A stretch of DNA of 64,000 nucleotides from Desulfobulbaceae bacterium DB1 (GTDB taxonomy: Bacteria > Desulfobacterota > Desulfobulbia > Desulfobulbales > SURF-16), in NCBI GenBank assembly GCA_001914235.1, contig MQUF01000014.1, forward strand, positions 66,005-130,004. Reading direction: 5' to 3'. The notes under the pieces were generated by a model. It was not told where the DNA came from. It made no database searches and worked only from the letters and a program-made list of their open reading frames with translations. The first letter of the stretch is position 1. Each line of letters starts with the position of its first letter. A program made the translations under genes and the position numbers. This document shows positions 7,955-18,028 of the stretch, one piece after another.

Positions 7955-10093
7955 TTACAGCTTGAACAGCATGTCGCTGTAAACGGGAACAGGCCAGAGG
8001 TCACTCGGCATAAGCCTCTCCAGTGCGTCAATGTCTGTTCGCAGGTCAAACAGGGTGGTGCGGACCTTATCGCGAAAGGCAATGGCCTGTTTGTCGACTT
8101 TGTCGATGGCGCCGGCCTTGACGGTTTCCTCCTCAAGTTTTTTGAGTTTTTTGTTGGCCGAGGTCAGCAGGTCGCTGATTTCGGCGAGCAGCTCTTTTTG
8201 CACGGTTGCGGATTTGCCCGCCGCGGCTGCCGAGTTGCCCAGTTCGGTGCAGTAACGAATGGCAGCCGGCATATACTGGCGGCGCACCATCTGAATAGCG
8301 GTCTGCGCCTCAATATTGATGTGCTTGGAGAACTGCTCGACGTAAATTTCGTAGCGGGAGTGCAGCTCCTCCTTGCTGAGAACATTGTATTTGCCCCACA
8401 GCTTGATGGCCTTCGGAGTAATGAAGGATTTCAGGGCGTCGATCGTGGTGCGGATATTGGGCAATCCCCTTTTCTCCGCTTCCTTTTCCCATTCCATGCT
8501 GTAGTTGTTGCCGTTGAAGATAATCCGACCGTGGTTTTTGACCGTATCCTTGATGATGGAGAGAATTTCGGCGTTAACATCCTTGGCCTTTTCCAGGCGG
8601 GTGGCGACTTCGTCCAGGGCTTCGGCGGCAATGCTGTTTAAGGCGACGTTCGGGCCGGAGATGGACTGGGATGAGCCGACCATGCGGAACTCGAATTTGT
8701 TGCCGGTGAAAGCAAAGGGCGAGGTTCGGTTGCGATCGGTATTGTCCTTGGGCAGCTCGGGCAGGGAGTCAACACCGATTTTCAGGAACTGACAGCCGCT
8801 GGAAGAACAGATCTTTTCCCCTTTGGCCAGACCGTTCAGGATGTTGCTCAGGTCGTCGCCGAGGAAGACGGAGATGATGGCCGGAGGGGCCTCGTTGGCG
8901 CCCAAGCGGTGGTCATTACCGGAGCTGCCGCAGGTGCCGCGCATGATGTCGGCATGGGTGTCAACCGCTTTGAGCAGGGCGCAGAGGAAAACAAGGAACT
9001 GAGCGTTGTCCTCCGGAGTGCTGCCCGGTTCGAGCAGATTGATACCGTCATCGGTGGAAAGGGACCAGTTGTTGTGCTTGCCCGAGCCGTTGACGCCGGC
9101 ATAGGGTTTTTCGTGCAGCAGGCAGACCATGCCGTGGCGCAGCGCCACTTTCTGCATGGTTTCCATGACCAGCTGGTTCTGGTCGGCGGCAATGTTGGTG
9201 GTGACGAAAACAGGCGCCATCTCGTACTGGGCCGGAGCAACCTCGTTATGTTTTGTTTTGGAGGTGATGCCCATTTTCCAGAGTTCAATGTCCAGATCCT
9301 TCATGTAGGCGGAAACACGATCCTTGATGGCGCCGAAGTACTGGTCTTCCAGCTCCTGGCCTTTGGGGGCGGGCGCGCCGAACAGGGTTCTGCCGCAGGT
9401 GAGCAGGTCGAGACGTTTCAGATAGTAGTCTTTTTCCACCAGGAAATATTCCTGCTCCGCTCCCACCGTCGAAGTGACGCTGGTGGAGGTGGTGTTGCCG
9501 AGAGCCTTCAGGAGACGAAGCGCCTGTTTGGAAACAGCCGCCATGGAGCGCAGCAGCGGAGTCTTTTTGTCCAGCGCTTCTCCCTTGTAGGAGCAAAAGG
9601 CGGTGGGGATGCACAGGGTAACATTGCCCGCCGCGTCTTCCTTGAGGAAGGCGGGGGAGGTGCAGTCCCAGGCGGTGTAGCCGCGGGCCTCAAAGGTGAC
9701 CCGCAGGCCGCCGCTGGGAAAGGAGGAAGCGTCCGGTTCGCCTTGGATGAGCTGCTTGCCGGAAAATTCCATAATGACGCCGCCGTCCGGTGTCGGGGCG
9801 ATGAAGGAATCGTGTTTTTCCGCGGTGGAGCCGGTAAGGGGCTGAAACCAGTGGGTGTAGTGGGTGGCCCCTTTTTCGATGGCCCAATCCTTCATGGCAT
9901 TTGCCACCACGGCGGCGGTTTCCGGGGCCAGGGAGGTGCCGCGGTCGATGGTTTGCCGTAATGATTTGTATGTTTCCTTGGGCAGTCGCGCCTTCATGAC
10001 TTTGTCGCTGAAAACATTGGAGCCGAAAAGGGTCGGCAGATTGACGGGGGGCTGTTCGGAGTAATCACATCCAAAGCTGCAGTCGGTATTCAT
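7955..10093 (-). CDS. glnN: Glutamine synthetase type III
   Basis: A 712-residue protein, the length typical of GSIII (about 700-730) and far from GSI (about 450). It makes glutamine from glutamate, ammonia and ATP in the cytoplasm, as a dodecamer of two stacked hexamers. Catalytic-domain stretches are clear: [47 protein letters not shown] and the [14 protein letters not shown] region. The start at 10093 has AAGGAG eight bases upstream; the frame is open 105 bases further but without a ribosome site. The gene is read in the same direction as glnD, glnB and amt, 180 bp behind glnD. The gap contains a perfect palindrome also found before amt, suggesting shared nitrogen control. GSIII lacks the adenylylation control of GSI, so regulation is probably transcriptional or through PII. 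Confidence 0.95.
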   Translation of the reverse strand: MNTDCSFGCDYSEQPPVNLPTLFGSNVFSDKVMKARLPKETYKSLRQTIDRGTSLAPETAAVVANAMKDWAIEKGATHYTHWFQPLTGSTAEKHDSFIAPTPDGGVIMEFSGKQLIQGEPDASSFPSGGLRVTFEARGYTAWDCTSPAFLKEDAAGNVTLCIPTAFCSYKGEALDKKTPLLRSMAAVSKQALRLLKALGNTTSTSVTSTVGAEQEYFLVEKDYYLKRLDLLTCGRTLFGAPAPKGQELEDQYFGAIKDRVSAYMKDLDIELWKMGITSKTKHNEVAPAQYEMAPVFVTTNIAADQNQLVMETMQKVALRHGMVCLLHEKPYAGVNGSGKHNNWSLSTDDGINLLEPGSTPEDNAQFLVFLCALLKAVDTHADIMRGTCGSSGNDHRLGANEAPPAIISVFLGDDLSNILNGLAKGEKICSSSGCQFLKIGVDSLPELPKDNTDRNRTSPFAFTGNKFEFRMVGSSQSISGPNVALNSIAAEALDEVATRLEKAKDVNAEILSIIKDTVKNHGRIIFNGNNYSMEWEKEAEKRGLPNIRTTIDALKSFITPKAIKLWGKYNVLSKEELHSRYEIYVEQFSKHINIEAQTAIQMVRRQYMPAAIRYCTELGNSAAAAGKSATVQKELLAEISDLLTSANKKLKKLEEETVKAGAIDKVDKQAIAFRDKVRTTLFDLRTDIDALERLMPSDLWPVPVYSDMLFKL

Positions 10094-10226
10094 TTTGTTT
10101 CTCCTTGCGTAAGTTTTATTGGTAATAGAATGTACATGGAATTTATCTGGTTTGCGCCTGGTAAGACTGTTTTGTTTCGTTGCGTGGTTTTGCCTCATTG
10201 CGCCATATTCGGCACGATTTTTTTAA

Positions 10227-10248
10227 ATAATTACAAAAATGTAATTAT
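10227..10248. promoter_or_regulatory. Palindromic site upstream of glnN
   Basis: Nine-base arms ATAATTACA (10227-10235) and TGTAATTAT (10240-10248) flank AAAA. The core TTACA-N4-TGTAA recurs twice upstream of amt (14625, 14655). It lies about 135 bp before the glnN start, a normal distance for an activator site. No convincing -24/-12 element was found between it and glnN. Confidence 0.5.
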
Positions 10249-10273
10249 ATTCTTTTTGTATCCCGCAAGGGGG

Positions 10274-12802
10274 TCAGGCAGCGGCATGGAGCAGGCCGTT
10301 TCTGATTTCCTGTTGAAAAATCTCATCTTCAATTTTTATTCCCCGATGATCCAGCACATAAAAAACGTCGACAATCTGGTCTCCTTTGGTGCCGATCTTG
10401 GCGCGGAATGTGTTGATGCCGAAATCAGACAGGGTGCGGGTGATGTCGTAAAGAAGCCCTGTCCTGTTTTCTGCATAAACCTCGATGACGGTATAATTGT
10501 CCGATGCCTTGGTGTCGATGATCACCTTGGCGGCGGGCCGCTTGGCCGGTTGCGGCGCACCGGATCGCATGGATTGCAGCTTGCTGTGCAGGCGATGGGA
10601 AAGTCCGAGTCGAAAATGGATCGCCTTGGCGAGATCCTCTTCGAGCTTTTGCCAGTTGTGGTCGCCAAAAAGGTTGTCGATGGTCGACGCGACATGGAGA
10701 ATGTCGACAACGGTACCGTCAAGCCAGGTGTAAATCTGGGCGGCGAGCACCTGCAGGTTGTGCAGGGCCAGGATGCCGCAGATTTTGTACAACAGGCCGG
10801 GCCGGTCGTGGGTCATGATGAGCAGTGACCAGTGGCCCTCTTCCGCGCGGGCCTGGAGGATTACCTCTCGATGACGCAGCTCGCCATGCAGGGTGAGGTG
10901 ACGAACGACCTCTTCCGGGCTGTTGCCCTGCAGGTAGTCGTCTGGAAGGATCGTGTCCGATACCGGACAATTGTTGCCCTGCAGCGCCTTGATCTGGTCT
11001 CTCATCCATGTCAGCTCCTTTGCGGGGTCCGGCATGGAGAGGTCGTCCCGGCTGAGGATATTGGCGATTTTCAGGTAAAGCTGCAGTAGAAGCGCCGCCT
11101 TCCATTCCGACCAGGCCGAGGGACCGGTCGCTTTGGCGTCGGCCACGGTCAGCAGATAGAGCATGGTCAATCTGTCGGGATCCTGGATGTGTCGCGCGCA
11201 GCGGATAATCAGCGCCTCGTCTTCAAGATCGCGTCGTTGGGCGATTTCGGCCAGAAAAAGATGTTCCCGCACGAGAAATGCAAGGCATTTTATGTCTGCT
11301 TCCGGCAAGGCGAGTCGCGCGCCGATTTCAGCCGAAAGCTCGGCGCCGTATTCGCAGTGGTTTTTTCCCTGGCCTTTGCCGATGTCGTGCAGCAGGGCGG
11401 CAAGAAAAAGGAGATGGGGCGAGGCCAGGGTGATAAAAATCGCATGTTCGGAAACACGCAGCCTGTTTATCTCCTCGACTGTTTGCAGTAAATGGCGATC
11501 CACCGTGTAAACGTGGTAGATATCGTGCTGGGCCAGGGATTTCAGGTGGAGGAATTCGGGAAGATAGGAATCGAGAAGCCCGGTTTCGAGCATTTCCGTC
11601 AGGGCCGGCAAAGGCGCTTTCGGGCATTGCAGGGTTTCGAGAAAGGCCCGGCTGGTTAATTTGGAATTTCTGGCCTTGCCATCAAGTGTATGAAGCATGG
11701 CGGTGATCATTTTTTTTGAGCGGTAGTGCAGGGGGCAACCATATTTCGCCGCATGGTAGAAGGCCCGCATGATCAGGTGGGGGCGTTTCCTGATAAATTC
11801 CTGATCCGTTATGTGGATGCGGCCCTGACGCAGTTGCAGTCCTTTTTCAAGATTTTTGTTGCGGGGAAGGTTGTCGGAGTTGGCTATGCCCAGCACCTCA
11901 ATGGCGTGTTCGAAAAAAAGATCGGTGGTGACGGCGATGGTTTGCAGGTGTCCGTGGACATCGCGCATGAACCGTTCGACTCCGAGCATGCCCTGTTCGT
12001 CTTTGTAGCCGAAGGCGTGGGCCATTTCTTCCTGGTGTTCAAAGAAAAGTTGATCGTTTTTGCGGCCGCTGATGTAATGGAGCCTGTTTCGTATTTTAAT
12101 CAGGGTGTTGCGGGCGCCGGCAAAACGGGCAAGTTCATCGGCGGTCAGCATTCCGGCCCGCTCCAGATCCTCTGCCGTTTTCAGGCTGAAGATCACCTGG
12201 CTTGACCAGAGCATGGCCTGGATATCCCTGAAACCGCCTCGGCTTTCCTTGATGTGCGGCTCCAGGAGATAACTGTGATTGCCGAAACGCTGGTGTCGTT
12301 TTTGGCGATGAAAAAGCATGTCTTGCAAAAAAGTATTGCGTCGCCCTTCAATGAATTTTTTACGAAACTCTTCAAGCAGCGAGCTCAAAAGCGTTTCGTC
12401 TCCGGCAATGAGCCGTGCGTCGAGCAGCGAAACCTGCAGGAAAAAATCCTTGTCCGCCTCGTCAAGGCACGACTGAACCGTTCTCACGCCATGACCAACT
12501 TCAAGGCCCGCGTCCCATAAGGGATAAAAAACGGCTTCCGCCACCTTGCCTACCAGTTCGTCTGATGAGTGGTCGTGCAGGAGCATCAGGTCGATATCGG
12601 AATAGGGGAACAGTTCCTCTCTGCCGTATCCGCCCAGGGCTACCAGAGACATATTTTGTGCGTCATGCAGGCACTGCTCGAAGTAGCCGGCCAAGGCCGA
12701 ATCCATGAGGCTGGTATGCCTTTCAAGCAGTGCGTGGCCGCTTAACCCTTGTCGCCAGAGCGATTCCAGGGCGTCGCGTTTTGCGCGCAGGACTTGGTTC
12801 AT
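10274..12802 (-). CDS. glnD: PII uridylyltransferase / uridylyl-removing enzyme
   Basis: An 842-residue cytoplasmic sensor of glutamine that adds UMP to PII when glutamine is low and removes it when high. Domains in order: nucleotidyltransferase with GGYGREELFPYSDIDLMLL (about residues 57-76; G-G and D-x-D motifs), a GlnD-type helical domain, an HD domain with AALLHDIGKGQGKNH (about 456-470), and two C-terminal ACT domains (about 662-735 and 770-840) that bind glutamine. Length fits the family. Its ATG (12802) directly abuts the TAA of glnB (12803-12805), so the enzyme and its substrate are translated back to back, a strong sign of co-expression. Confidence 0.97.
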   Translation of the reverse strand: MNQVLRAKRDALESLWRQGLSGHALLERHTSLMDSALAGYFEQCLHDAQNMSLVALGGYGREELFPYSDIDLMLLHDHSSDELVGKVAEAVFYPLWDAGLEVGHGVRTVQSCLDEADKDFFLQVSLLDARLIAGDETLLSSLLEEFRKKFIEGRRNTFLQDMLFHRQKRHQRFGNHSYLLEPHIKESRGGFRDIQAMLWSSQVIFSLKTAEDLERAGMLTADELARFAGARNTLIKIRNRLHYISGRKNDQLFFEHQEEMAHAFGYKDEQGMLGVERFMRDVHGHLQTIAVTTDLFFEHAIEVLGIANSDNLPRNKNLEKGLQLRQGRIHITDQEFIRKRPHLIMRAFYHAAKYGCPLHYRSKKMITAMLHTLDGKARNSKLTSRAFLETLQCPKAPLPALTEMLETGLLDSYLPEFLHLKSLAQHDIYHVYTVDRHLLQTVEEINRLRVSEHAIFITLASPHLLFLAALLHDIGKGQGKNHCEYGAELSAEIGARLALPEADIKCLAFLVREHLFLAEIAQRRDLEDEALIIRCARHIQDPDRLTMLYLLTVADAKATGPSAWSEWKAALLLQLYLKIANILSRDDLSMPDPAKELTWMRDQIKALQGNNCPVSDTILPDDYLQGNSPEEVVRHLTLHGELRHREVILQARAEEGHWSLLIMTHDRPGLLYKICGILALHNLQVLAAQIYTWLDGTVVDILHVASTIDNLFGDHNWQKLEEDLAKAIHFRLGLSHRLHSKLQSMRSGAPQPAKRPAAKVIIDTKASDNYTVIEVYAENRTGLLYDITRTLSDFGINTFRAKIGTKGDQIVDVFYVLDHRGIKIEDEIFQQEIRNGLLHAAA

Positions 12803-13156
<354 letters not shown>

Positions 13157-13241
13157 TTAATTTTTTGCATTGTGCCGCGAGTTGAATTGTTACCATCTTA
13201 CCGCAAAGCATGTCCGGGTTTCATGTTTTTTTGTTTTTCGG

Positions 13242-14468
13242 CTACATGTTGTAAGCGGTTTCACTGTGGGCGCTCTGGTCGAGACCGATGACTTCTTCGT
13301 CCTTGCTGATGCGGAGTCCGCCGCAAAGGATATCCATAATTTTCAGTAACATGATGCTGACGGCAAAGGCATAGGCGCCAACCACGGCAACGCCGAATAT
13401 CTGGGTGGCGAGAAAGGGTGCGTTGCCGGCAAAAAGGCCGTCCGCTCCCGCCGGATTGACGGTTTTTGTGGCGAAAAAGCCGAGGCAGATAGTGCCGATA
13501 ACACCCCCCATGCCGTGGATGCCCACGACGTCGAGACTGTCGTCAAAGCCGATCCTGTTTTTGAAGGTAACCGCGGCATAGCAGCAAAGTCCGGCGATAA
13601 GTCCGATGATGACGGCGGAGTTGGGAGAGATGAAGCCCGCCGCCGGTGTTACCGTGGCGAGGCCGGCGATGGCGCCTGATGCGGCGCCGAGGGTTGTTGG
13701 TTTCTTGCGGTGAACCCATTCCACCAGAAGCCACATGCCCATGCCGGACATGCCGGCAAGATGGGTGGAGATGAACGCCGTTGCCGCTATGCCGTTGGCC
13801 GCCAGAGCGCTTCCGCCGTTGAAGCCGAACCAGCCGAACCAGAGAAGTCCGGTGCCGAGAAGTGTCATGGGGAGGCTGTGGGGGATGAAGCTTTCCCGGC
13901 CAAAGCCCTTGCGCGGTCCCAGGATGATAACCGCGGCAAGCGCCGCCATGCCGGAAGTGAGATGAACCACAAGGCCACCGGCAAAATCAAGAACACCCCT
14001 GGCTCCCAGCCAGCCGCCGTTACCCCATACCCAGTGGCACACGGGATTGTAAACTAAAATGGTCCAGCACAGGCTGAAAATGAGAAACGGTCCGAATCGC
14101 ATCCGCTCGGCAAAAGCGCCGGTAATGAGCGCCGGAGTGATAACGGCGAACATGCATTGGTAGATCATGAAAACGGATTGTGGAATGGTGGTGGCGTAAT
14201 GGGGACTGGGTGCGCTTGTGACGCCGCTGAGGCCAAAAGATGACAAGTCGCCGATAAAGCCGCCGACATCGGGGCCGAAGGCCATGCTGTACCCGATGTA
14301 GACCCATTCGATGCTGACGATTGAAATCATGACAAAGGATTGCAGTATGGTGCCGAGGGTGTTTTTTCCTCGGACCATTCCTGCGTAAAACAACGCCAGT
14401 CCCGGTGTCATCAACAGGACAAGTGCGGCTGAAACGAGAATAAATGCTGTGTCGGCTCCTGAGATCAT
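13242..14468 (-). CDS. amt: Ammonium transporter
   Basis: A 408-residue integral membrane protein with about eleven helices. Amt signatures are visible: PGLALFYAGMVRGKNTLGTILQSF near the N-terminus, GAFAERMRFGPF (about residues 113-124), LVVHLTSGMAALAA with the pore histidine region, and DDSLDVVGIHGMGGVIG (about 312-328) with the second pore histidine. It conducts ammonium and is plugged by PII, encoded 100 bp downstream. The start at 14468 is chosen because it begins MISGADTAFILVSAAL after an AAGGAAAA site; the frame is open 81 bases further upstream without support. A strong sigma-54 promoter lies 64 bp before the start. The usual N-terminal signal peptide of many AmtB proteins is not seen. 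Confidence 0.95.
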   Translation of the reverse strand: MISGADTAFILVSAALVLLMTPGLALFYAGMVRGKNTLGTILQSFVMISIVSIEWVYIGYSMAFGPDVGGFIGDLSSFGLSGVTSAPSPHYATTIPQSVFMIYQCMFAVITPALITGAFAERMRFGPFLIFSLCWTILVYNPVCHWVWGNGGWLGARGVLDFAGGLVVHLTSGMAALAAVIILGPRKGFGRESFIPHSLPMTLLGTGLLWFGWFGFNGGSALAANGIAATAFISTHLAGMSGMGMWLLVEWVHRKKPTTLGAASGAIAGLATVTPAAGFISPNSAVIIGLIAGLCCYAAVTFKNRIGFDDSLDVVGIHGMGGVIGTICLGFFATKTVNPAGADGLFAGNAPFLATQIFGVAVVGAYAFAVSIMLLKIMDILCGGLRISKDEEVIGLDQSAHSETAYNM

Positions 14469-14531
14469 TGGCTGGTTTTCCTTTTTATCGCAAGGTGGCG
14501 GTTTATGGGAAAAACGGAATTTGCAATGAAA

Positions 14532-14549
14532 TAGCAAACAATGTGCCAA
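14532..14549 (-). promoter_or_regulatory. Sigma-54 promoter of amt-glnB-glnD
   Basis: On the minus strand TTGGCACATTGTTTGCTA matches the -24/-12 consensus TGGCAC-N5-TTGC exactly, with GG and GC ten bases apart. Transcription should begin near 14522, leaving a leader of about 54 bases. Two palindromic sites lie about 75-120 bp upstream, where a sigma-54 activator would bind. Confidence 0.82.
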
Positions 14550-14624
14550 TGTAACTGAGTCGCTTATCTTGTTGATTTGTCAGGCTATTCGTTTGGGGGA
14601 AAGTCGGCGTGAAGTGGAAATGTG

Positions 14625-14638
14625 TTACAATAATGTAA
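14625..14638. promoter_or_regulatory. Activator-type palindrome, site 1 upstream of amt
   Basis: TTACA-ATAA-TGTAA, a perfect dyad with a 4-base spacer, 76 bp upstream of the -24 element. Same core as the site before glnN at 10231-10244. Confidence 0.52.
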
Positions 14639-14654
14639 GTTTCTGTTGATTTGT

Positions 14655-14668
14655 TTGCAAAAATGTAA
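14655..14668. promoter_or_regulatory. Activator-type palindrome, site 2 upstream of amt
   Basis: TTGCA-AAAA-TGTAA, one mismatch from a perfect dyad. Its centre is 30 bp (about three helical turns) from site 1, placing both on one face of the DNA. Confidence 0.47.
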
Positions 14669-14679
14669 TCTTTTTGGGG

Positions 14680-15591
14680 TCAGCGGACCACGCGATACTT
14701 GTCAAAGATGATGGAGGCGACAGGGCCGTCCGGCCAGGCTTTTTTGAGCCATGACTCGAGGTTGCGAATCATTTCACCCCGTGCCAGAGAATAACGGCGC
14801 AATTCGTCAACAGGCCGATTGCTGTAAAATTGATATATGGTATCACGGACATACGCCTTTTTCTGTTCCGGCAGGGGCTGCCCGGGATCCAGCAGGAGAA
14901 TCAGGGTCAGATCAACATTGATAATGACGGTTTCATGGCTCTGGTCGTGTTGCACGGTGATGAAAAAACCGGGCATCGACCATTTTTTCCGGGTTTTTGC
15001 CGGCAGGCCGGTTTGGCTGGTGCTGTCCGCCTCGGTTTGAGGGACAAGAGGAACTGGCGTCGGGATGTTTTTTTGCGCCTCTGCCGGTTGAGCAGGGGAT
15101 TGACCGGCCGGCACCGTTTCTCTGGCGGGATGCTGCTGCCGGGCCAGCTGATCACTGGTGGTACGGAAGAAAAGAATGGAAGAAAAAATGATCAAGAAGA
15201 CCAGGGCCGCGGCAGGGAAAAGAATTTTTTGATAGGGAGGGCGGGATTTATACCATGAAAGGAATTGGGCGGGAAGAAGGGGGACAGCGGCAAGAAAGGA
15301 AAGGGGGCGAGCCGCTGCCTGGAGAGGTGTTGTGCCGGGTTCCTCTTGGATTTCTCCTGCGACACCGGCAAGTGTTTTTCCGCTCTTGCTTTCGTCGCTT
15401 TCCTGGAGAAGGGCTGCCAGGTTGACGTCATCGCCGGTTTCCTGGCCGGGGGAAGCATCGCCTTCGGCATCAGGAGAAAGCATGAAGTCTTCAGCCTGAA
15501 AGGCGGATTCCCAATCACCCCCAAGGTCGTCATCCAGACCTTCGGGCAGGTCAAAATCAAACAGGTCTTTGGGTTTTTCGTCTGAGGCCAT
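14680..15591 (-). CDS. FliL-like membrane protein at the end of the flagellar cluster
   Basis: A 303-residue protein with an acidic cytoplasmic N-terminal region (FDFDLPEGLDDDLG...), one membrane helix (about 135-157, FPAAALVFLIIFSSILFF), a Pro/Gln-rich linker, and a C-terminal domain ending RDTIYQFYSNRPVDELRRYS...IIFDKYRVVR. That ending repeats the plan of the FliL periplasmic domain (a LRD-type helix, then a strand ending in F-x-x-x-VV). FliL binds stators at the flagellar motor; this larger relative may be a second FliL or another stator accessory. The chosen ATG (15591) starts MASDEKPKDLF; a GTG at 15627 would add 12 residues but overlaps its own GGAG. The family call is inference from the C-terminal pattern. 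Confidence 0.62.
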   Translation of the reverse strand: MASDEKPKDLFDFDLPEGLDDDLGGDWESAFQAEDFMLSPDAEGDASPGQETGDDVNLAALLQESDESKSGKTLAGVAGEIQEEPGTTPLQAAARPLSFLAAVPLLPAQFLSWYKSRPPYQKILFPAAALVFLIIFSSILFFRTTSDQLARQQHPARETVPAGQSPAQPAEAQKNIPTPVPLVPQTEADSTSQTGLPAKTRKKWSMPGFFITVQHDQSHETVIINVDLTLILLLDPGQPLPEQKKAYVRDTIYQFYSNRPVDELRRYSLARGEMIRNLESWLKKAWPDGPVASIIFDKYRVVR

Positions 15592-15761
15592 TGAGATTCT
15601 TAAGCTTTTCGCCTGAGATGGTATCACTCCTTCATCTGAGTGAAATTGTGTAAATGCTTATTCTAAGAATCTTGTTCAGCTCTGCAGGGGGAAATTCTCT
15701 GAACGTCGGCCGCAAAACATCCTCGGAGGGGGTCACGCGGGCGTTCACTGCCAAGCGGAAA

Positions 15762-16142
15762 TCAGCTGCCGAAGACTTTGTTGATCTTTTCCCCGAGGGT
15801 TTCCGCGGTGAACGGTTTGACGATATACTGGCTGACTTTGGCCTTCACGGCCAGAATGATATTATCCTGTTGTGCCTCGGCCGTGACCATGATGAAAGGA
15901 ATGGCGCTCAGTTTGGGGTCGGCTCGAACATGCTTGAGCAGGTCGAGTCCTGTCATTTTCGGCATGTTCCAGTCGGAGATGATCATATCGATTTTTTCTG
16001 ACTTGAGAATATCCACCGCCGTGGTGCCGTCGTCGGCCTCAACAATATTTTTGTAGCCCAGCTGCACCAGAATGTTTTTGACAATTCGTCTCATGGTTGC
16101 AAAATCATCAACAACAAGCACTTTCATGTTGGTATCAGGCAT
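15762..16142 (-). CDS. cheY: Chemotaxis response regulator
   Basis: A 126-residue single receiver domain. All key residues are visible: the acidic pair in VLVVDDF, phospho-acceptor aspartate in MIISDWNMPKMTG (about residue 59), threonine in FIMVTAEAQ and lysine in YIVKPFTAE. CheY phosphorylated by CheA binds the switch proteins FliM/FliN to change rotation direction; both are encoded in the same cluster. AGAGGA precedes the ATG by four bases. It lies downstream of fliA with a 128-bp gap. Confidence 0.92.
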   Translation of the reverse strand: MPDTNMKVLVVDDFATMRRIVKNILVQLGYKNIVEADDGTTAVDILKSEKIDMIISDWNMPKMTGLDLLKHVRADPKLSAIPFIMVTAEAQQDNIILAVKAKVSQYIVKPFTAETLGEKINKVFGS

Positions 16143-16270
16143 GTCATCCTCTCTGCGTAAAAGGCTTTATCTCGTCTTTATAAATTTTGCCGGAAATGGG
16201 CCGCAACACAACGGATAGTGAAGCAACTCCTTAAAAATATATGATTTTGTCGCTTACGTAAAGATTTGAA

Positions 16271-17053
16271 TCAGCCACTCAGCGCTTTTTTTAATTTTGT
16301 GCGCAGACGCAGCATGGCTTTACTGTGCATCTGCGAGATGCGGGACTCGGTATAGCCGAGGACATGTCCGATTTCTTTCATGGTCAGTTCATTGAAATAA
16401 TAAAGGGAAACGGTCAATCTTTCCTTTTCCGGCAATTGATCGATGGCCTGGGCAACGAGATCTCTGATCTGGGCAAGATTGATTGCCGCAAAAGGGTCTG
16501 TGTCGATGCCGAGGAAAGGTTCGGGGATGGCGTCGGTCAGGGGATCGGGTGTGCGCTGTCTGAGCAGTTCGATGTCGAGAAAGGTGACTGATTTCGTTTC
16601 GTCAAGCAGCTTGTGGAATTCCTCCAGGGGCATATTCAGTTGCGCGGCAACCTCCTCATCGGTGGCCGGACGTCCCATTTTTTTTTCCAGCACGGCGTAA
16701 GTTTGTTCCAGTTCGGTGATTTTACGCCGGATCGAGCGCGGGACCCAATCAAGGGCCCGCAGTTCGTCCAGCATTGCCCCCTTGATGCGGAATTCGGCAT
16801 AGGTTTTGAACTGCACGTTTTTGTTGACGTCGAATTTGTCGATGGCGTCGATCAGCCCGATGATGCCGCAGCTGATTAAATCGTCCAGCGAGACATGGCC
16901 GGGGAGGCGGCTGGCAAGCCGGGAAGCGATGTACTTGATGAGCGGGGTGTAGGTAAGAATCAGCTCATTGCGCTTGTCTTGCGTCAGCTCGGTCGCGGGG
17001 CTGAAGTACGCCTTGGTGTAATCCTTGAATTTGGGTGACGGCTGTTTATTCAT
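16271..17053 (-). CDS. fliA: RNA polymerase sigma factor for flagellar genes (sigma-28)
   Basis: A 260-residue sigma factor lacking region 1.1. Region 2 is clear (YTPLIKYIASRLASRLPGHVSLDDLISCGIIGLIDAIDKFD, then QFKTYAEFRIKGAMLDELRALDWVPRSIRRK), followed by region 3 and region 4 (LPEKERLTVSLYYFNELTMKEIGHVLGYTESRISQMHSKA), whose last part is the -35 recognition helix. FliA directs late flagellar genes (filament, motor, chemotaxis). The order flhA-flhF-flhG-fliA-cheY is the standard polar-flagellum layout. No FliA-type promoter (TAAA-N15-GCCGATAA) was found inside the window. Confidence 0.96.
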   Translation of the reverse strand: MNKQPSPKFKDYTKAYFSPATELTQDKRNELILTYTPLIKYIASRLASRLPGHVSLDDLISCGIIGLIDAIDKFDVNKNVQFKTYAEFRIKGAMLDELRALDWVPRSIRRKITELEQTYAVLEKKMGRPATDEEVAAQLNMPLEEFHKLLDETKSVTFLDIELLRQRTPDPLTDAIPEPFLGIDTDPFAAINLAQIRDLVAQAIDQLPEKERLTVSLYYFNELTMKEIGHVLGYTESRISQMHSKAMLRLRTKLKKALSG

Positions 17054-17128
17054 GTGTTGCGAGGGCTGCTCCCGTATATCTGGTCATCACTGTCAAGCGC
17101 GCAAGAAAAATTTACTTTTTTGATTATA

Positions 17129-18013
17129 TTACAATTCAAACAGGCCTTGCCAGAAAAATTTGATGTTTCCGTCATGCTGCGATGTTATCTCTTCGTCGGC
17201 AAGAGCGGCGGCCAGTTTGACGAATTTTTTGGCACAGGGCGAGTCCGGGGCTGTTTCAACGACTAAACGCTGGCTGCGCACGGCCTGGGGCAGTTTCGTA
17301 TCCAGGGGGATGTAGCCGAGATAGTCAAGGGAAATGGTGTCAAGAAAACGGTCGGCCACGGCGGTCAGCTGACGAAAGACGGCCAGTGCCTCTTTCTCGG
17401 ATTGGGCGGAGTTGATCAGGATGCGAAATTTTTTAACATCGTGGCGGGTGGAAAGCACCTTGATCATGGCGTAGGCATCGGTGAGCGATGTGGGTTCAGG
17501 GTTCAGGACAATGATTCGTTCCTGGGCGGCCAGGGTGAAATATATGACATTTTTGTTGATGCCGGCGGCGGTGTCTATCAGGAGGATATCCGTCTGTTCC
17601 CCGAGTTCGGCCATTTCCGCGAGGAAATAGAGTTTTTGCTCTTCCGTCAGTTCCGACAGTTCGAGAATGCCGGAACTGGCAGGCAGAATGGATATGCCGC
17701 CCGGTCCTTTCACCAGGATGTCCTGCAGGCTCTTTTCGCCTAGAAAAACGTGATGCAGGTTGTAGCGGGGAGTGAGGCCGAGAAGCACATCAACATTGGC
17801 GAGGTTCAGGTCCGCATCCAGGATCAGCACTTTTTTGCCCTTTCCGGCAAGGCAGTAAGCCAGATTGACGACTATGTTTGTTTTGCCGACTCCGCCTTTG
17901 CCGCTTGTGACACAGATGACCCTGGGGGACTTGTCGGGGGATGGGAAGGTGTGGCGGAGCGGCGATCTGCGTATCGGCTGCATGATTTTTTCCAAGGTAT
18001 CTGCCTGATGCAT
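17129..18013 (-). CDS. flhG: MinD-like ATPase controlling flagellar number
   Basis: A 294-residue ParA/MinD-family ATPase. The deviant Walker A motif is VTSGKGGVGKTNIVVNLAYCL, with LILDADLNLANVDVLLGL (A') and DILLIDTAAGI (Walker B region) following. FlhG (FleN) works against the SRP-like GTPase FlhF, encoded just upstream, to set the number and place of polar flagella. The start at 18013 has GAGGAC about eight bases upstream; a TTG at 18028 directly after the flhF stop would add five residues but has no ribosome site. Confidence 0.94.
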   Translation of the reverse strand: MHQADTLEKIMQPIRRSPLRHTFPSPDKSPRVICVTSGKGGVGKTNIVVNLAYCLAGKGKKVLILDADLNLANVDVLLGLTPRYNLHHVFLGEKSLQDILVKGPGGISILPASSGILELSELTEEQKLYFLAEMAELGEQTDILLIDTAAGINKNVIYFTLAAQERIIVLNPEPTSLTDAYAMIKVLSTRHDVKKFRILINSAQSEKEALAVFRQLTAVADRFLDTISLDYLGYIPLDTKLPQAVRSQRLVVETAPDSPCAKKFVKLAAALADEEITSQHDGNIKFFWQGLFEL

Positions 18014-18028
18014 TTTTGTTGTCCTCAA

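Noticed and set aside
10160-10185. A -24/-12 promoter directly before glnN
   Set aside because: The best candidate (TGGCGCAATGAGGCA on the minus strand) has GG and GC one base too close and lacks the TTGC pattern.
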